Origin: JBMYYR01 sp965243605
GTDB lineage: Bacteria > Bacteroidota > Bacteroidia > Flavobacteriales > CAJXXR01
Reading direction: 5' to 3'
Length of the DNA: 64,000 nt
Assembly: GCA_965243605.1 (NCBI GenBank)
Contig: CBDEVQ010000025.1
Span: 65,313 to 129,312 of the forward strand
Shown here piece after piece: positions 26,502-34,091 of this stretch. The position numbers and the translations under genes were made by a program. Within the stretch, counting starts at the first letter, position 1, and each line of letters opens with the position of its first letter. The notes beneath the pieces were generated by a model that made no database searches, was not told where the DNA came from, and worked only from the letters and a program-made list of their open reading frames with translations.

Positions 26502-26807
26502 TTATAGCGTACCTGTTCTGTCTTTCTTGGAGAAAATGCTTACTGCCTTTTTTAAGATGTCACGTTCCATGGTTACATCTTTTAATTTTTCTTTTAAATG
26601 CTTTAGTTCTTTTTGTTCATCAGTCAAAGCTGCATTGCCTCTGCCCGTAAAACTGGGACGCTTTGGGTTTAAATATTCTCGACGCCAACGATATAACATA
26701 TTCAAATTTATTGAATATTCAGACGATAAGCTAGACATCGATTGTCCGCCTTTGTATAAATCCATTATCATTAACTTAAAGGATTCTTCGTAAGTACTTC
26801 TCTTCAT
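26502..26807 (-). CDS. IS3-family transposase OrfA (helix-turn-helix)
   Basis: 101 residues. KRSTYEESFKLMIMDLYKGG and SLSSEYSINLNMLYRWRREYL form the HTH that binds the ends, followed by a leucine-zipper-like coil ELKHLKEKLKDVTMERDILKK. Near the end an A AAA AAG heptamer allows -1 frameshifting into orfB. It stops 2 bp before orfB. Confidence 0.95.
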   Translation of the reverse strand: MKRSTYEESFKLMIMDLYKGGQSMSSLSSEYSINLNMLYRWRREYLNPKRPSFTGRGNAALTDEQKELKHLKEKLKDVTMERDILKKAVSIFSKKDRTGTL

Positions 26808-27076
26808 AACTGCTAAAATAAGTTTTGTCTTAACTTACTCTACCAACAAAGGTAGAAATACCAGGTAAACCTACCAACAACAGAAAAAACAACTTATGAA
26901 AACAGGAGTTTAGGAGTAACACTAAATTCTTATTATAGAATTGGAAAAACTTTAAATGTTGGATTTATTTACAGACTGTCATTATTCAATTTGGATCATG
27001 GATTTGATTTGACCTATGAACATCTAATAAATTTAGAGTTAAATTGGAGAATTAAATTGTTTAATCTGAGAAAATA

Positions 27077-27204
27077 AAAAATACGAGTCCACTCGATTAT
27101 TTATAAAGATATAAATAGTTTTAGTGAAAAAAAATAAACGATAAAGTATAAGCGATATTGAACGTTCCTTTTGGTAGAAAGGTCGCTATATTCAAATGTA
27201 ATGT
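27077..27204 (+). other. Degenerate attC-like site, common family
   Basis: Common-family elements (ACGAGTCCACTCGATTATT, GTATAAGCGATATTGAACG, TTCCTTTTGGTAGAAAGGTC) but the 3' core reads ATGTAATGTGC instead of GTTRRRY. It is possibly inactive for recombination at this end. Confidence 0.55.
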
Positions 27205-27216
27205 GCAATTCCAAAA

Positions 27217-27948
27217 ATGAGAGAGTTAAAACAAATATATTGTAATAAAACCAGCGACTTACCTACCATAGAAGTTATCAAAGAAGAGTTGAAAAATAAC
27301 GATCGAATAAGAATAGATTATAATTCTAAATTTAAATTCCGATTTCGAAAAAACTTAAAAAAATATATTGAAAATATTAATCAAAATCTCAATGTTGAAA
27401 TTCACAAGGGAGAATTTAAAGACCTGAAGTTTTATAATATCTATAGTTTATTTTCAGACATAGAAATTGAAGAAAACTCTAGGGAATTAGAAAAAGCTAT
27501 TAAAAGTTACAGGTTAACGTCTGAAAAACTGATATTGGAATTTGAGGAAAAATATGAATACAGTTTTATAGATTCAAAAAAAACATTTCTAGAAATAAAG
27601 AAAGTATTAGAACTTGATGAAAATAAATTATCAAAAAATTGGAGATATAATTTCCACGGAGGAGATATATGCTTTTCAAATTCTAAAACAGGGCAAGTTG
27701 TAGATATAAATTTAAAATTTGATGGCTATTATGGTGTATTAGACTTATGGTTCTTTCAATACTACATGGAAACAACAAAAGAGTTTAAATTATTAAGTCA
27801 TAATTATAAAGACAATACCCCTAAGTTGATTCAAACACTCAACTTGCTTAAAGAAAAAGGAAAAGTTAAATCAATTAAATCAGAGTTATTTGGCTCGGAC
27901 AAGCTGATTTGGAATAAAAAAGCACATAACAATGGTGGCTATAATTAA
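27217..27948 (+). CDS. Cassette-encoded hypothetical protein, DUF6896-like C-terminus
   Basis: 243 residues, cytoplasmic. The N-terminal 80 residues are basic and helical (RIDYNSKFKFRFRKNLKKYIE). The C-terminal half contains WRYNFHGGDICFSNSKTGQVV, GVLDLWFFQYYM and a final helix, resembling the HG.G..F....G..vD pattern of DUF6896; assignment tentative. The last codons (HNNGGYN) overlap a new attC-like 5' arm (CATAACAATGGTGGCTATAA). Confidence 0.7.
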   Translation: MRELKQIYCNKTSDLPTIEVIKEELKNNDRIRIDYNSKFKFRFRKNLKKYIENINQNLNVEIHKGEFKDLKFYNIYSLFSDIEIEENSRELEKAIKSYRLTSEKLILEFEEKYEYSFIDSKKTFLEIKKVLELDENKLSKNWRYNFHGGDICFSNSKTGQVVDINLKFDGYYGVLDLWFFQYYMETTKEFKLLSHNYKDNTPKLIQTLNLLKEKGKVKSIKSELFGSDKLIWNKKAHNNGGYN

Positions 27949-28138
27949 TACTGACTATAAAAGAATAACTTAAAGCAAAATATTTATATTTAGCTTGGTA
28001 ATAAACCGAAACCTAATTACTTATCAACTGCTCCCCTAATCATAGGAACTTCAAGGTATTATGATTCGAGTAATAATTTAGTAAATTCAAAAAATGATGC
28101 TGACGACTTAACTGAAAAATTTAAGCTCTTCTTACTAA

Positions 28139-28296
28139 AACCCTTAGACTATTGAAATAAACAATAAAAAATACGAGTTCACTCTGTTATTTAAAAGATA
28201 TAATTAGTTTTATTGAAAATAACTAAACTAACAATAACATATAAGCGATATAAACGTACCTTTTGGTAAAAAGGTCACTATATACAAGTGTTGTGC
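28139..28296 (+). other. attC-like site, common family (R' GTTGTGC)
   Basis: CCCTTAGACTATTGAAATAA, CGAGTTCACTCTGTTATTT, AGATATAATTAGTTTTATTG, the hairpin ACCTTTTggtAAAAAGGT, and CTATATACAAGTGTTGTGC. The sequence between 27949 and 28138 holds the 5' half of another site and no gene. Confidence 0.8.
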
Positions 28297-28346
28297 GTCA
28301 TGTCCAAGCAGTTAGGTTAAACAGTATTAAAGTTTGAAATATTAAG

Positions 28347-28354
28347 TATCTTTG
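28347..28354 (+). promoter_or_regulatory. Putative -7 box TATCTTTG of the ATPase/nuclease cassette
   Basis: An exact TAnnTTTG match 25 bp before the ATPase ATG, in the roughly 80 bp that separate the attC-like core from the gene. No clear -33 TTG at 17-23 bp. The unusual gap between core and gene suggests that this cassette carries its own promoter. Confidence 0.55.
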
Positions 28355-28379
28355 TTAAAAAGAAAACGCAAGTTAAACA

Positions 28380-29603
28380 ATGGCAAAACTTAAAATTAGA
28401 AATGTAGGTCCTATTAAAGTCGGTCTAGAATCAAATAATGGTTTTATTGATTTTAAAGGAGTAACAATTTTTATTGGAAATCAAGGAAGTGGAAAAAGCA
28501 CGATTGCTAAATTATTTTCAACACTCAGTTGGTTAGAAAAAGCCCTTGTAAGAAAAGATTTTACTGAGAATTATATTACTAAATATAATCGTTTTCAAAA
28601 AAAGTTTTTAGCATATCAAAATATTCATAATTATTTAACAACTGAATCATATATCGAATATATTGGAGATGCATATAGCTTAAAATATACCAAAGGTCAG
28701 TTGTATGTAAAAAGACTTAAAGAAGTAGGTTATAGTTTTCCCAAGATTATGTATGTTCCAGCAGAAAGAAACTTGGTAAGTTCTATTGAAAGATTAGAAA
28801 AAATTAAAAACTTACCTTCCCCGCTATATACTTTCTACGATGAGTATGCTGATGCTAAAAATGAATTTTCAGACGGAATTGATTTACCTATATTAAATTC
28901 AAAAGTTACTTTTAGTAAACAAGGAAAATCTATGTTGGTTGGCGAAGATTATCAAATCAATTTAGTTGAAGCTTCAAGTGGATTCCATTCTCTAGTGCCA
29001 TTGATAGTAGTTACACAATATCTATCTAAAATCATAAAAAAGGAATTAAGCAAATCGCGTAAAGAATTTAGCCGAGAGGAAGAGATTAAACTGAGAAATA
29101 CAATTCAACGTTTGTTAAATCGTAAGGATATTAATGATGAAGTTTTCCGAATTGCTCTTGAGCAAATATCTGCAAGAAATACTTATAATAGCTTTATAAA
29201 TATCGTTGAAGAACCAGAACAAAATCTTTTTCCAGAATCGCAGAGACTTATACTTAACAGTCTATTAAAGTATCATAATGAAAAAGATAGTAATAGATTA
29301 GTGATTACTACACATAGTCCATACATTATCAACTACTTGACTTTAGCAATAAAAGCTAATTCAGTCTATAAAAAGGCTAATTCGGAAAGTCAGTTAATCC
29401 AATTATCTGAAATAGTTCCACAAGAATCTACATTAGTTGGTTCGAAAGTTTCAATTTATGAACTCAATGAATCTATGGGGCAAATTAAAACTTTAGAAAA
29501 ATATAAGGATTTACCATCTGATGAAAATTACTTAAATAATCAATTGGAAGAATTTAATAATCTTTTTGTTCAACTTCTAGAATTAGAGAATAATGCCAAT
29601 TAA
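28380..29603 (+). CDS. AAA/ABC-like ATPase of a two-gene cassette
   Basis: 407 residues. Walker A GNQGSGKST (33-41), an ABC-type signature EASSGFHSL (197-205), Walker B INIVEEPEQNLFPESQ (273-288) and H-loop TTHSPY (310-315), with a long helical insert between: the layout of AAA_15/AAA_21 (OLD/PtuA/AriA-like) ATPases. Such ATPases act as sensors or regulators in defence systems (Septu, PARIS, Gabija and retron variants). It overlaps the next gene by 11 bp, so the two are translationally coupled. The partner is neither a TOPRIM nor an HNH protein, so this is not plainly PARIS, Gabija or Septu. Confidence 0.9.
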   Translation: MAKLKIRNVGPIKVGLESNNGFIDFKGVTIFIGNQGSGKSTIAKLFSTLSWLEKALVRKDFTENYITKYNRFQKKFLAYQNIHNYLTTESYIEYIGDAYSLKYTKGQLYVKRLKEVGYSFPKIMYVPAERNLVSSIERLEKIKNLPSPLYTFYDEYADAKNEFSDGIDLPILNSKVTFSKQGKSMLVGEDYQINLVEASSGFHSLVPLIVVTQYLSKIIKKELSKSRKEFSREEEIKLRNTIQRLLNRKDINDEVFRIALEQISARNTYNSFINIVEEPEQNLFPESQRLILNSLLKYHNEKDSNRLVITTHSPYIINYLTLAIKANSVYKKANSESQLIQLSEIVPQESTLVGSKVSIYELNESMGQIKTLEKYKDLPSDENYLNNQLEEFNNLFVQLLELENNAN

Positions 29604-30084
29604 TTTCTTTCAAAATTGTTGTAAAACAGAGTCAAATAAAATTGAATTCGGTCTTTGTGATGATATCGTTAATTCGCCTGCATATATAGACGAAATTGAT
29701 AAATCAAAATGGATTGGTATTGTCAAAAATCCTGATGAAAAAGATGTTGATTTTTTTGCAATAGATAATTGTGTTGTCATTATAAGAGCAGATGGCACAG
29801 ATGAAAGCAAATGTGAGGGAGTTCTTAAAGAGGGTTCAAATTTAATTTTTGTTGAATTGAAGGAACGAGGCAGTAGTGGATGGTTTAAAAAAGGAAGAGA
29901 ACAAATAACAGTAATAATTCAAATTTTTAAGCAAAATTATAATATTTCAGATTACAATTCTGTTAGAGCATTTGTTTGTAATAACCTTAAACCCAATTCA
30001 CATTCAGGAAGAGCTGCTAATATTCAAAGATTTTATGATGATACTGGATTTATTTTAAAAGACCAGCAAGAGATTACTATATAA
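29593..30084 (+). CDS. PD-(D/E)XK-like putative nuclease partner of the ATPase
   Basis: 163 residues, starting inside the last codons of the ATPase gene. KCEGVLKEGSNLIFVELKERG has an acidic residue, then ExK (Glu88-Leu-Lys90), followed by the helix WFKKGREQITVIIQIF, as in PD-(D/E)XK nucleases. An Asp-rich stretch (NPDEKDVDFFAIDNC) precedes it. Likely the effector of a two-gene ATPase/nuclease module. Activity is inferred from motif and coupling only. Confidence 0.75.
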   Translation: MPINFFQNCCKTESNKIEFGLCDDIVNSPAYIDEIDKSKWIGIVKNPDEKDVDFFAIDNCVVIIRADGTDESKCEGVLKEGSNLIFVELKERGSSGWFKKGREQITVIIQIFKQNYNISDYNSVRAFVCNNLKPNSHSGRAANIQRFYDDTGFILKDQQEITI

Positions 30085-30114
30085 AAAAATAGTAATTCGA
30101 AATAAAACACGAAC

Positions 30115-30247
30115 GCACAACAATGTATAAAAATAATTGCTTGGTCTGTGTGTACTCGGAAAATCCTGCGGATTTTCCTCTGGTTCGTTTTTGTTTGCTA
30201 AATTAGTAACTTAACCACGCAACTATTCTTATACGTAAACGTTGGGC
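30115..30247 (+). other. attC-like site (R'' GCACAAC, R' GTTGGGC)
   Basis: 133 bp. GCACAACAATGTATAAAAAT pairs with ACTATTCTTATACGTAAACGTT; the inner hairpin is AAAATCCtgcGGATTTT. Same subfamily as 17836-17969. GTTGGGC satisfies GTTRRRY. Confidence 0.85.
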
Positions 30248-30264
30248 ATTATTAAATAAAAAAA

Positions 30265-30717
30265 GTGAATTGGTTTAAAAACAAAATAGAAAAACCACAA
30301 TTTGATTTGGCTGAATACGGCAAGTTAAAGCTTAATAAGAATCGAAACGGATTTGAATGGAATGGGTATGTTAATATGCCAATTTCAAAAGCCTCGATTG
30401 AATTAACTATTGAAGTTGAAAATCAAAATGAACCTTCTAATGAACAAATTGAGCTGATTAAAGAATTTGAAAAAAGGTGGCAATTCACGAGTCACAAATT
30501 GTTCGAGTATATGGAAGAGTGTTTTCGCGATTCGAAATGGGAAAAAGATAAAAATGAATTGCAGAAGATGTATTTCTTGTCTGCTATTGATTTAAAAAGA
30601 GAGAATTTTGAATGGTGGATTGTAATGGAACCAGAATTTGATGTTACTTCTATTTTCAACTTCTTGCCAAGATTCACTTTAAAGAATGACGAAATAATTT
30701 GGAGTAATATAAAATAG
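30265..30717 (+). CDS. Cassette-encoded hypothetical protein (copy 2 of 2)
   Basis: 150 residues from GTG, almost identical to the protein at 18726-19178 (differences only in the first third: PQFD, GYV, KAS). Identity continues past the stop into the attC-like site, but upstream flanks differ: here a proper attC-like core precedes the gene, whereas copy 1 is fused to a DUF4145 fragment. This copy therefore looks like the complete cassette. Confidence 0.8.
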   Translation: MNWFKNKIEKPQFDLAEYGKLKLNKNRNGFEWNGYVNMPISKASIELTIEVENQNEPSNEQIELIKEFEKRWQFTSHKLFEYMEECFRDSKWEKDKNELQKMYFLSAIDLKRENFEWWIVMEPEFDVTSIFNFLPRFTLKNDEIIWSNIK

Positions 30718-30726
30718 AATACGATT

Positions 30727-30922
30727 TGCTAACAATGTTTATAATTCATTGCTTGTTCTCGCCTACTTACGGAAATCCTAAGTCTATTGAAATAAACAAA
30801 AAAAAATACGCGTTCACTCGATTATTTAAAAGATATAATTAGTTTTAGTGAAAAATAACTTAATAAAAATAACATATAAACGTACCTTTTGGTAAAAAGG
30901 TCACTATATATAAGTGTTAGGC
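30727..30922 (+). other. Long attC-like site (R'' TGCTAAC, R' GTTAGGC)
   Basis: 196 bp. TGCTAACAATGTTTATAATT at the 5' end pairs with the 3' arm CTATATATAAGTGTTAGGC. The common-family inner hairpin ACCTTTTggtAAAAAGGT is present; CGATATAA of the inner arm is deleted relative to the consensus. Both outer boxes fit the integron rule. Confidence 0.85.
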
Positions 30923-30927
30923 AAAAT

Positions 30928-31737
30928 ATGAAAAAACCGAAGTTAAATCCGATTGACATTTTGATTGAAAGACTATCGAAGAATTTTGCTCAAATTAAAG
31001 ATTTTGACATATTACAAGAATCCGAAGAAGGTCAAGAACTTTGGAATTTAATTGTGAAATCAACTTCTGAAATGGAAACGTTTCAATCTCTATTTCTGAA
31101 CTATTATATTCCTGCATCAAATAAATCAATTGCTGACAGTTGGAATCAAATATCGAATTCCAAATACAAGCACTTACTGAACATTTCAAAAGAGGAATTA
31201 AAAGAAAATTTATATGAAACTGTTAGATTAGGATACATAGGACTTTTTCACAAATATGAGTCTTACTTAAAAGCTTTGGTTAAAGCAGTTAATTTTCTGC
31301 TCAAAGATTTGAACGAAGAAAATAAACTTTTAAGTATTGAGGAATATTGTAAAAAAAGATATAAAGTTAATATCTATAAATCCCACGATAAATTTCCAAT
31401 TACTAGTAGAATAAATTACATCTCGAATTGTATTAAACATTATGACGGATTTCCAATAAAAGAACCTATACATAGAGATTTTAAGTATAACAATCCGAAT
31501 GATAGAATTAGAATGGACAAAGAGACATTTAAAAGTGATATTGATAGATTAAAATTGCATTGTCAGTTATTAATGTCACAAGTTATTACAATAGGATTTA
31601 AACAATATTTTGAACTTGATTATGAAACTATAAAAGAGAGCTTAAAGCCGGAATTAAAAGAAAGTATTGAAACAAAAGAAAAATTAGATAAAGTGATAGA
31701 ACAATTTGATTTTGTTCTTTCCGATTTTGAAAAATAA
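30928..31737 (+). CDS. Cassette-encoded helical protein, possibly HEPN-like
   Basis: 269 residues from ATG 30928, 5 bp after the R' core; earlier in-frame starts lie inside the site and were rejected. Almost wholly helical: YESYLKALVKAVNFLLKD, then RINYISNCIKHYDGFPIKE, which resembles the R..N....KH....G motif of HEPN/MAE_28990-like proteins. If real, that would make it an RNase-type or abortive-infection candidate, but the motif is not exact. Ends in a charged coiled coil (SIETKEKLDKVIEQFDF). Confidence 0.65.
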   Translation: MKKPKLNPIDILIERLSKNFAQIKDFDILQESEEGQELWNLIVKSTSEMETFQSLFLNYYIPASNKSIADSWNQISNSKYKHLLNISKEELKENLYETVRLGYIGLFHKYESYLKALVKAVNFLLKDLNEENKLLSIEEYCKKRYKVNIYKSHDKFPITSRINYISNCIKHYDGFPIKEPIHRDFKYNNPNDRIRMDKETFKSDIDRLKLHCQLLMSQVITIGFKQYFELDYETIKESLKPELKESIETKEKLDKVIEQFDFVLSDFEK

Positions 31738-31743
31738 ATACTT

Positions 31744-31939
31744 TGCCTACAATGTGTATAATTCATAGTTAATACTCGCCAACTCACGAAAATCCATAGA
31801 CTATTGAAATAAACAATAAAAAAAATACGAGTCCACTCGATCATTTAAAAGATATAATTAGTTTTAATGAAAAAAATAAACATTTAAGCGATATAAACAT
31901 ACCTTTTGGTAAAAAGGTCACTATATACAAGTGTTGTGT
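31744..31939 (+). other. Long attC-like site, common family (R' GTTGTGT)
   Basis: 196 bp. TGCCTACAATGTGTATAATT ... CGAGTCCACTCGATCATTT ... AGATATAATTAGTTTTAATG ... ACCTTTTggtAAAAAGGT ... CTATATACAAGTGTTGTGT. The 5' and 3' ends pair imperfectly. Confidence 0.8.
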
Positions 31940-31971
31940 GCAAGCAAAAAAGAAACTTAAATTAATTGAAT

Positions 31972-32454
31972 ATGGAAAAATTTTTAGGAATTGACGGTAA
32001 ATATCATCCAGAAGGGAGCTTCTTAGGAGTAGATGGAAAATACCATCCGAAAGGCTCTTTCCTTGGAGTTGATGGTAAATATCATTCTGGAAAATCTTCA
32101 TTAGGTGTAGACGGAAAATATCACGGGGAAGGCAGCTTCTTAGGTTCAGATGGTAAATATCACCCAAAAGGTAGTTTCCTTGGAAGCGATGGAAAGTATC
32201 ATCCTAAAGGTGCTTTTTTGGGATCAGATGGCAATTATCATCCAGAAGGCTGCTTTTTAGGTTCCGATAGTAAGTATCATTATAAAGGATCATTTTTGGG
32301 TTCCGACGGTAAGTATCATATTGAAGGAAGCTTTCTTGGAAGTGATGGGAAATATCATCCCAAAGGCTCTTTTTTAGGAGTTAATGGTATTTATGAAGAA
32401 CCTGAAGGATTGGCTGTAAAAGAAAAGCGAAATCAAAGTAATGTAACTTGTTAA
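31972..32454 (+). CDS. 13-residue tandem repeat protein
   Basis: 160 residues from ATG 31972. It consists of eleven or so repeats of the form F-LG-S/V-DGKYHPKGS (13 residues, 39 bp), then a short tail EEPEGLAVKEKRNQSN. The regular Gly-Asp-Gly-Lys-Tyr-His pattern suggests a beta-solenoid or stacked beta-hairpin; regular His could bind metal. No signal peptide. Synonymous codons differ between repeats (DGTAAATATCATCC, DGAAAGTATCATCC styles), so the repeat is old enough to have drifted at DNA level while the protein stayed constant. Function unknown. Confidence 0.8.
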   Translation: MEKFLGIDGKYHPEGSFLGVDGKYHPKGSFLGVDGKYHSGKSSLGVDGKYHGEGSFLGSDGKYHPKGSFLGSDGKYHPKGAFLGSDGNYHPEGCFLGSDSKYHYKGSFLGSDGKYHIEGSFLGSDGKYHPKGSFLGVNGIYEEPEGLAVKEKRNQSNVTC

Positions 32455-32463
32455 AAAGCCTAC

Positions 32464-32533
32464 ACACAACAATGTATAAAAATCAGTGCCGCCTGAAAAT
32501 GGGCGACACTGCTTTTTATACTAGACGTTAGCT
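32464..32533 (+). other. Strong attC-like site (R'' ACACAAC, R' GTTAGCT)
   Basis: 70 bp. ATGTATAAAAATCAGTGCCGCC pairs with GGCGACACTGCTTTTTATAC around the loop TGAAAATG; the outer boxes are ACACAAC and GTTAGCT. Probably the best-folding site of the array. Confidence 0.9.
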
Positions 32534-32916
32534 GCAATGTCGAAAAAATAGAAATGAAATTATCAAACGATTTTAAAAGTGCATTAAGACACTTTGCATA
32601 TTATTACACAAATGGTACATTGTCTTATGTCATTGGTGATGAAAAACTATTAGAAGGAATTGACTATCGAGAAATGCTTAAGACTGAAGCAAGTCTTGTA
32701 GAAACGGTTTACGCAATCTATTCCAACAATATTAAAATGGATGAAAAGGGAAAAGTATTAAACCAAACTCAGGCTATGAAAAGAGCTGCTCAATGGATAA
32801 GATTGGCTTGTAGAGAAGAAAATGAAGAATATATTGTTGAACCCGAATTTGAAGACTGGGTGGTATTTCTACCTTTGTTGGTAGAGTAAGTTAAGACAAA
32901 ACTTATTTTAGCAGTT

Positions 32917-33222
32917 ATGAAGAGAAGTACTTACGAAGAATCCTTTAAGTTAATGATAATGGATTTATACAAAGGCGGACAATCGATGTCTAGCTTATCG
33001 TCTGAATATTCAATAAATTTGAATATGTTATATCGTTGGCGTCGAGAATATTTAAACCCAAAGCGTCCCAGTTTTACGGGCAGAGGCAATGCAGCTTTGA
33101 CTGATGAACAAAAAGAACTAAAGCATTTAAAAGAAAAATTAAAAGATGTAACCATGGAACGTGACATCTTAAAAAAGGCAGTAAGCATTTTCTCCAAGAA
33201 AGACAGAACAGGTACGCTATAA
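32917..33222 (+). CDS. IS3-family transposase OrfA, copy 2
   Basis: 101 residues, identical to the OrfA at 26502-26807. The slippery heptamer A AAA AAG lies at 33171-33177 in the reading frame TTA AAA AAG, and the -1 frame beyond it is open into orfB, so programmed frameshifting is expected, as for other IS3 elements. Confidence 0.95.
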   Translation: MKRSTYEESFKLMIMDLYKGGQSMSSLSSEYSINLNMLYRWRREYLNPKRPSFTGRGNAALTDEQKELKHLKEKLKDVTMERDILKKAVSIFSKKDRTGTL

Positions 33223-33224
33223 TT

Positions 33225-34091
33225 TTGGAATATTCAGCAACCTATTGTGTCGAGAAGATGTGTAAGTCTTTAAATATAAGTTCTAATGCGTATTATTCAT
33301 GGAAACGTAGGCTAGATATAGAACGTTCTAGCATCACAATAGAATTAAAAGAGTCTATTCAAGCGGTTTATGCAGAAAATAGAGGATTGTACGGAGCTCC
33401 TAAACTCCAAAAAGCTCTAGAGAGAAAAGGTGTTTTTTACTCGAGGTCTTATATTTCTAGATTGATGAAAGAAATGGGGCTATATTCTAAGACACGTAGG
33501 AAATTTACTAATACAACGGACTCAAATCATAGTCATAGAGTAGAAGAAAATCATTTAGATCGGAATTTTGAGGTATTAGAACTTGGGAAAGTATGGGTAT
33601 CGGATATTACTTATATCAAAGTTAATCAGACCTGGCAATATTTAACTACAATGATTGATTTAGCAGACCGTAAGGTTGTAGGGTGGTCTGTAAGTTCTAA
33701 TCTAACAGCTACAGATACTGTTATTACAGCTTGGAAACATGCGCGATTAAATCGAAATATAGAAGATGACTTTATATTACACTCGGATCGTGGAGTACAA
33801 TATACATGTGATGATTTTAAACAGATTATTAACTTAAATACAAAAGCGAAACAATCTATGAGTAGAAAAGGAAATTGCTGGGATAATGCCGTTGCCGAGT
33901 CTTTTTTTAAAACAATTAAAACTGAACTATGCTACCTCATTACATTTGAATCTAAGAAACATTTGGAGACCGAAATCTTTAAATATATGAACTGGTATAA
34001 TAACTCTAGATTACACTCTACTCTAGACTACAAAACACCTACCGAAAAAGAACAAGAATTAAGATACAAACAAATTAAACGAGTGGCTTAA
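33225..34091 (+). CDS. IS3-family transposase OrfB, copy 2
   Basis: 288 residues, identical to the OrfB at 25633-26499 with the DDE residues in WVSDITYIK, LHSDRGVQY and AVAESFFK. The listed start is a TTG; expression as an OrfAB fusion is more likely. Confidence 0.95.
   Translation: MEYSATYCVEKMCKSLNISSNAYYSWKRRLDIERSSITIELKESIQAVYAENRGLYGAPKLQKALERKGVFYSRSYISRLMKEMGLYSKTRRKFTNTTDSNHSHRVEENHLDRNFEVLELGKVWVSDITYIKVNQTWQYLTTMIDLADRKVVGWSVSSNLTATDTVITAWKHARLNRNIEDDFILHSDRGVQYTCDDFKQIINLNTKAKQSMSRKGNCWDNAVAESFFKTIKTELCYLITFESKKHLETEIFKYMNWYNNSRLHSTLDYKTPTEKEQELRYKQIKRVA

Larger units (their letters stand above)
25603..26863 (-). mobile_element. IS3-family insertion sequence, copy 1 (1261 bp)
   Basis: Ends TGATATTCCTAC... 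and ...GGTAGAAATACCA form imperfect terminal inverted repeats (TGGTATTTCTACC... on the other side). It is flanked by a 3-bp GGT target duplication (25600-25602 and 26864-26866). It encodes orfA and orfB on the minus strand and looks complete. Identical in length and, as far as read, in sequence to the copy at 32861. Confidence 0.95.
25187..27076 (+). pseudogene. Second copy of the outer-membrane barrel cassette, split by an IS3 element
   Basis: The 5' part (25187-25602) and 3' part (26867-27076) together re-create the 208-residue barrel protein encoded at 7946-8572. The frame is interrupted by the IS at codon GTA (Gly-Thr-Val-Asn), with a GGT target duplication. A few substitutions separate it from the intact copy (Ala to Pro near 95, a change of RPS to RLS late in the protein). 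Precise IS loss would restore the gene. Confidence 0.95.

Noticed and set aside
26527..26793. 88-codon frame opposite IS3 orfA (and its twin at 32931-33197)
   Set aside because: It is the antisense shadow of the transposase gene and is found only because the IS copies are identical.
8573..31939. CRISPR array
   Set aside because: Repeats are long, imperfect and spaced by whole genes, with no 25-40 bp repeat/spacer pattern and no cas genes.
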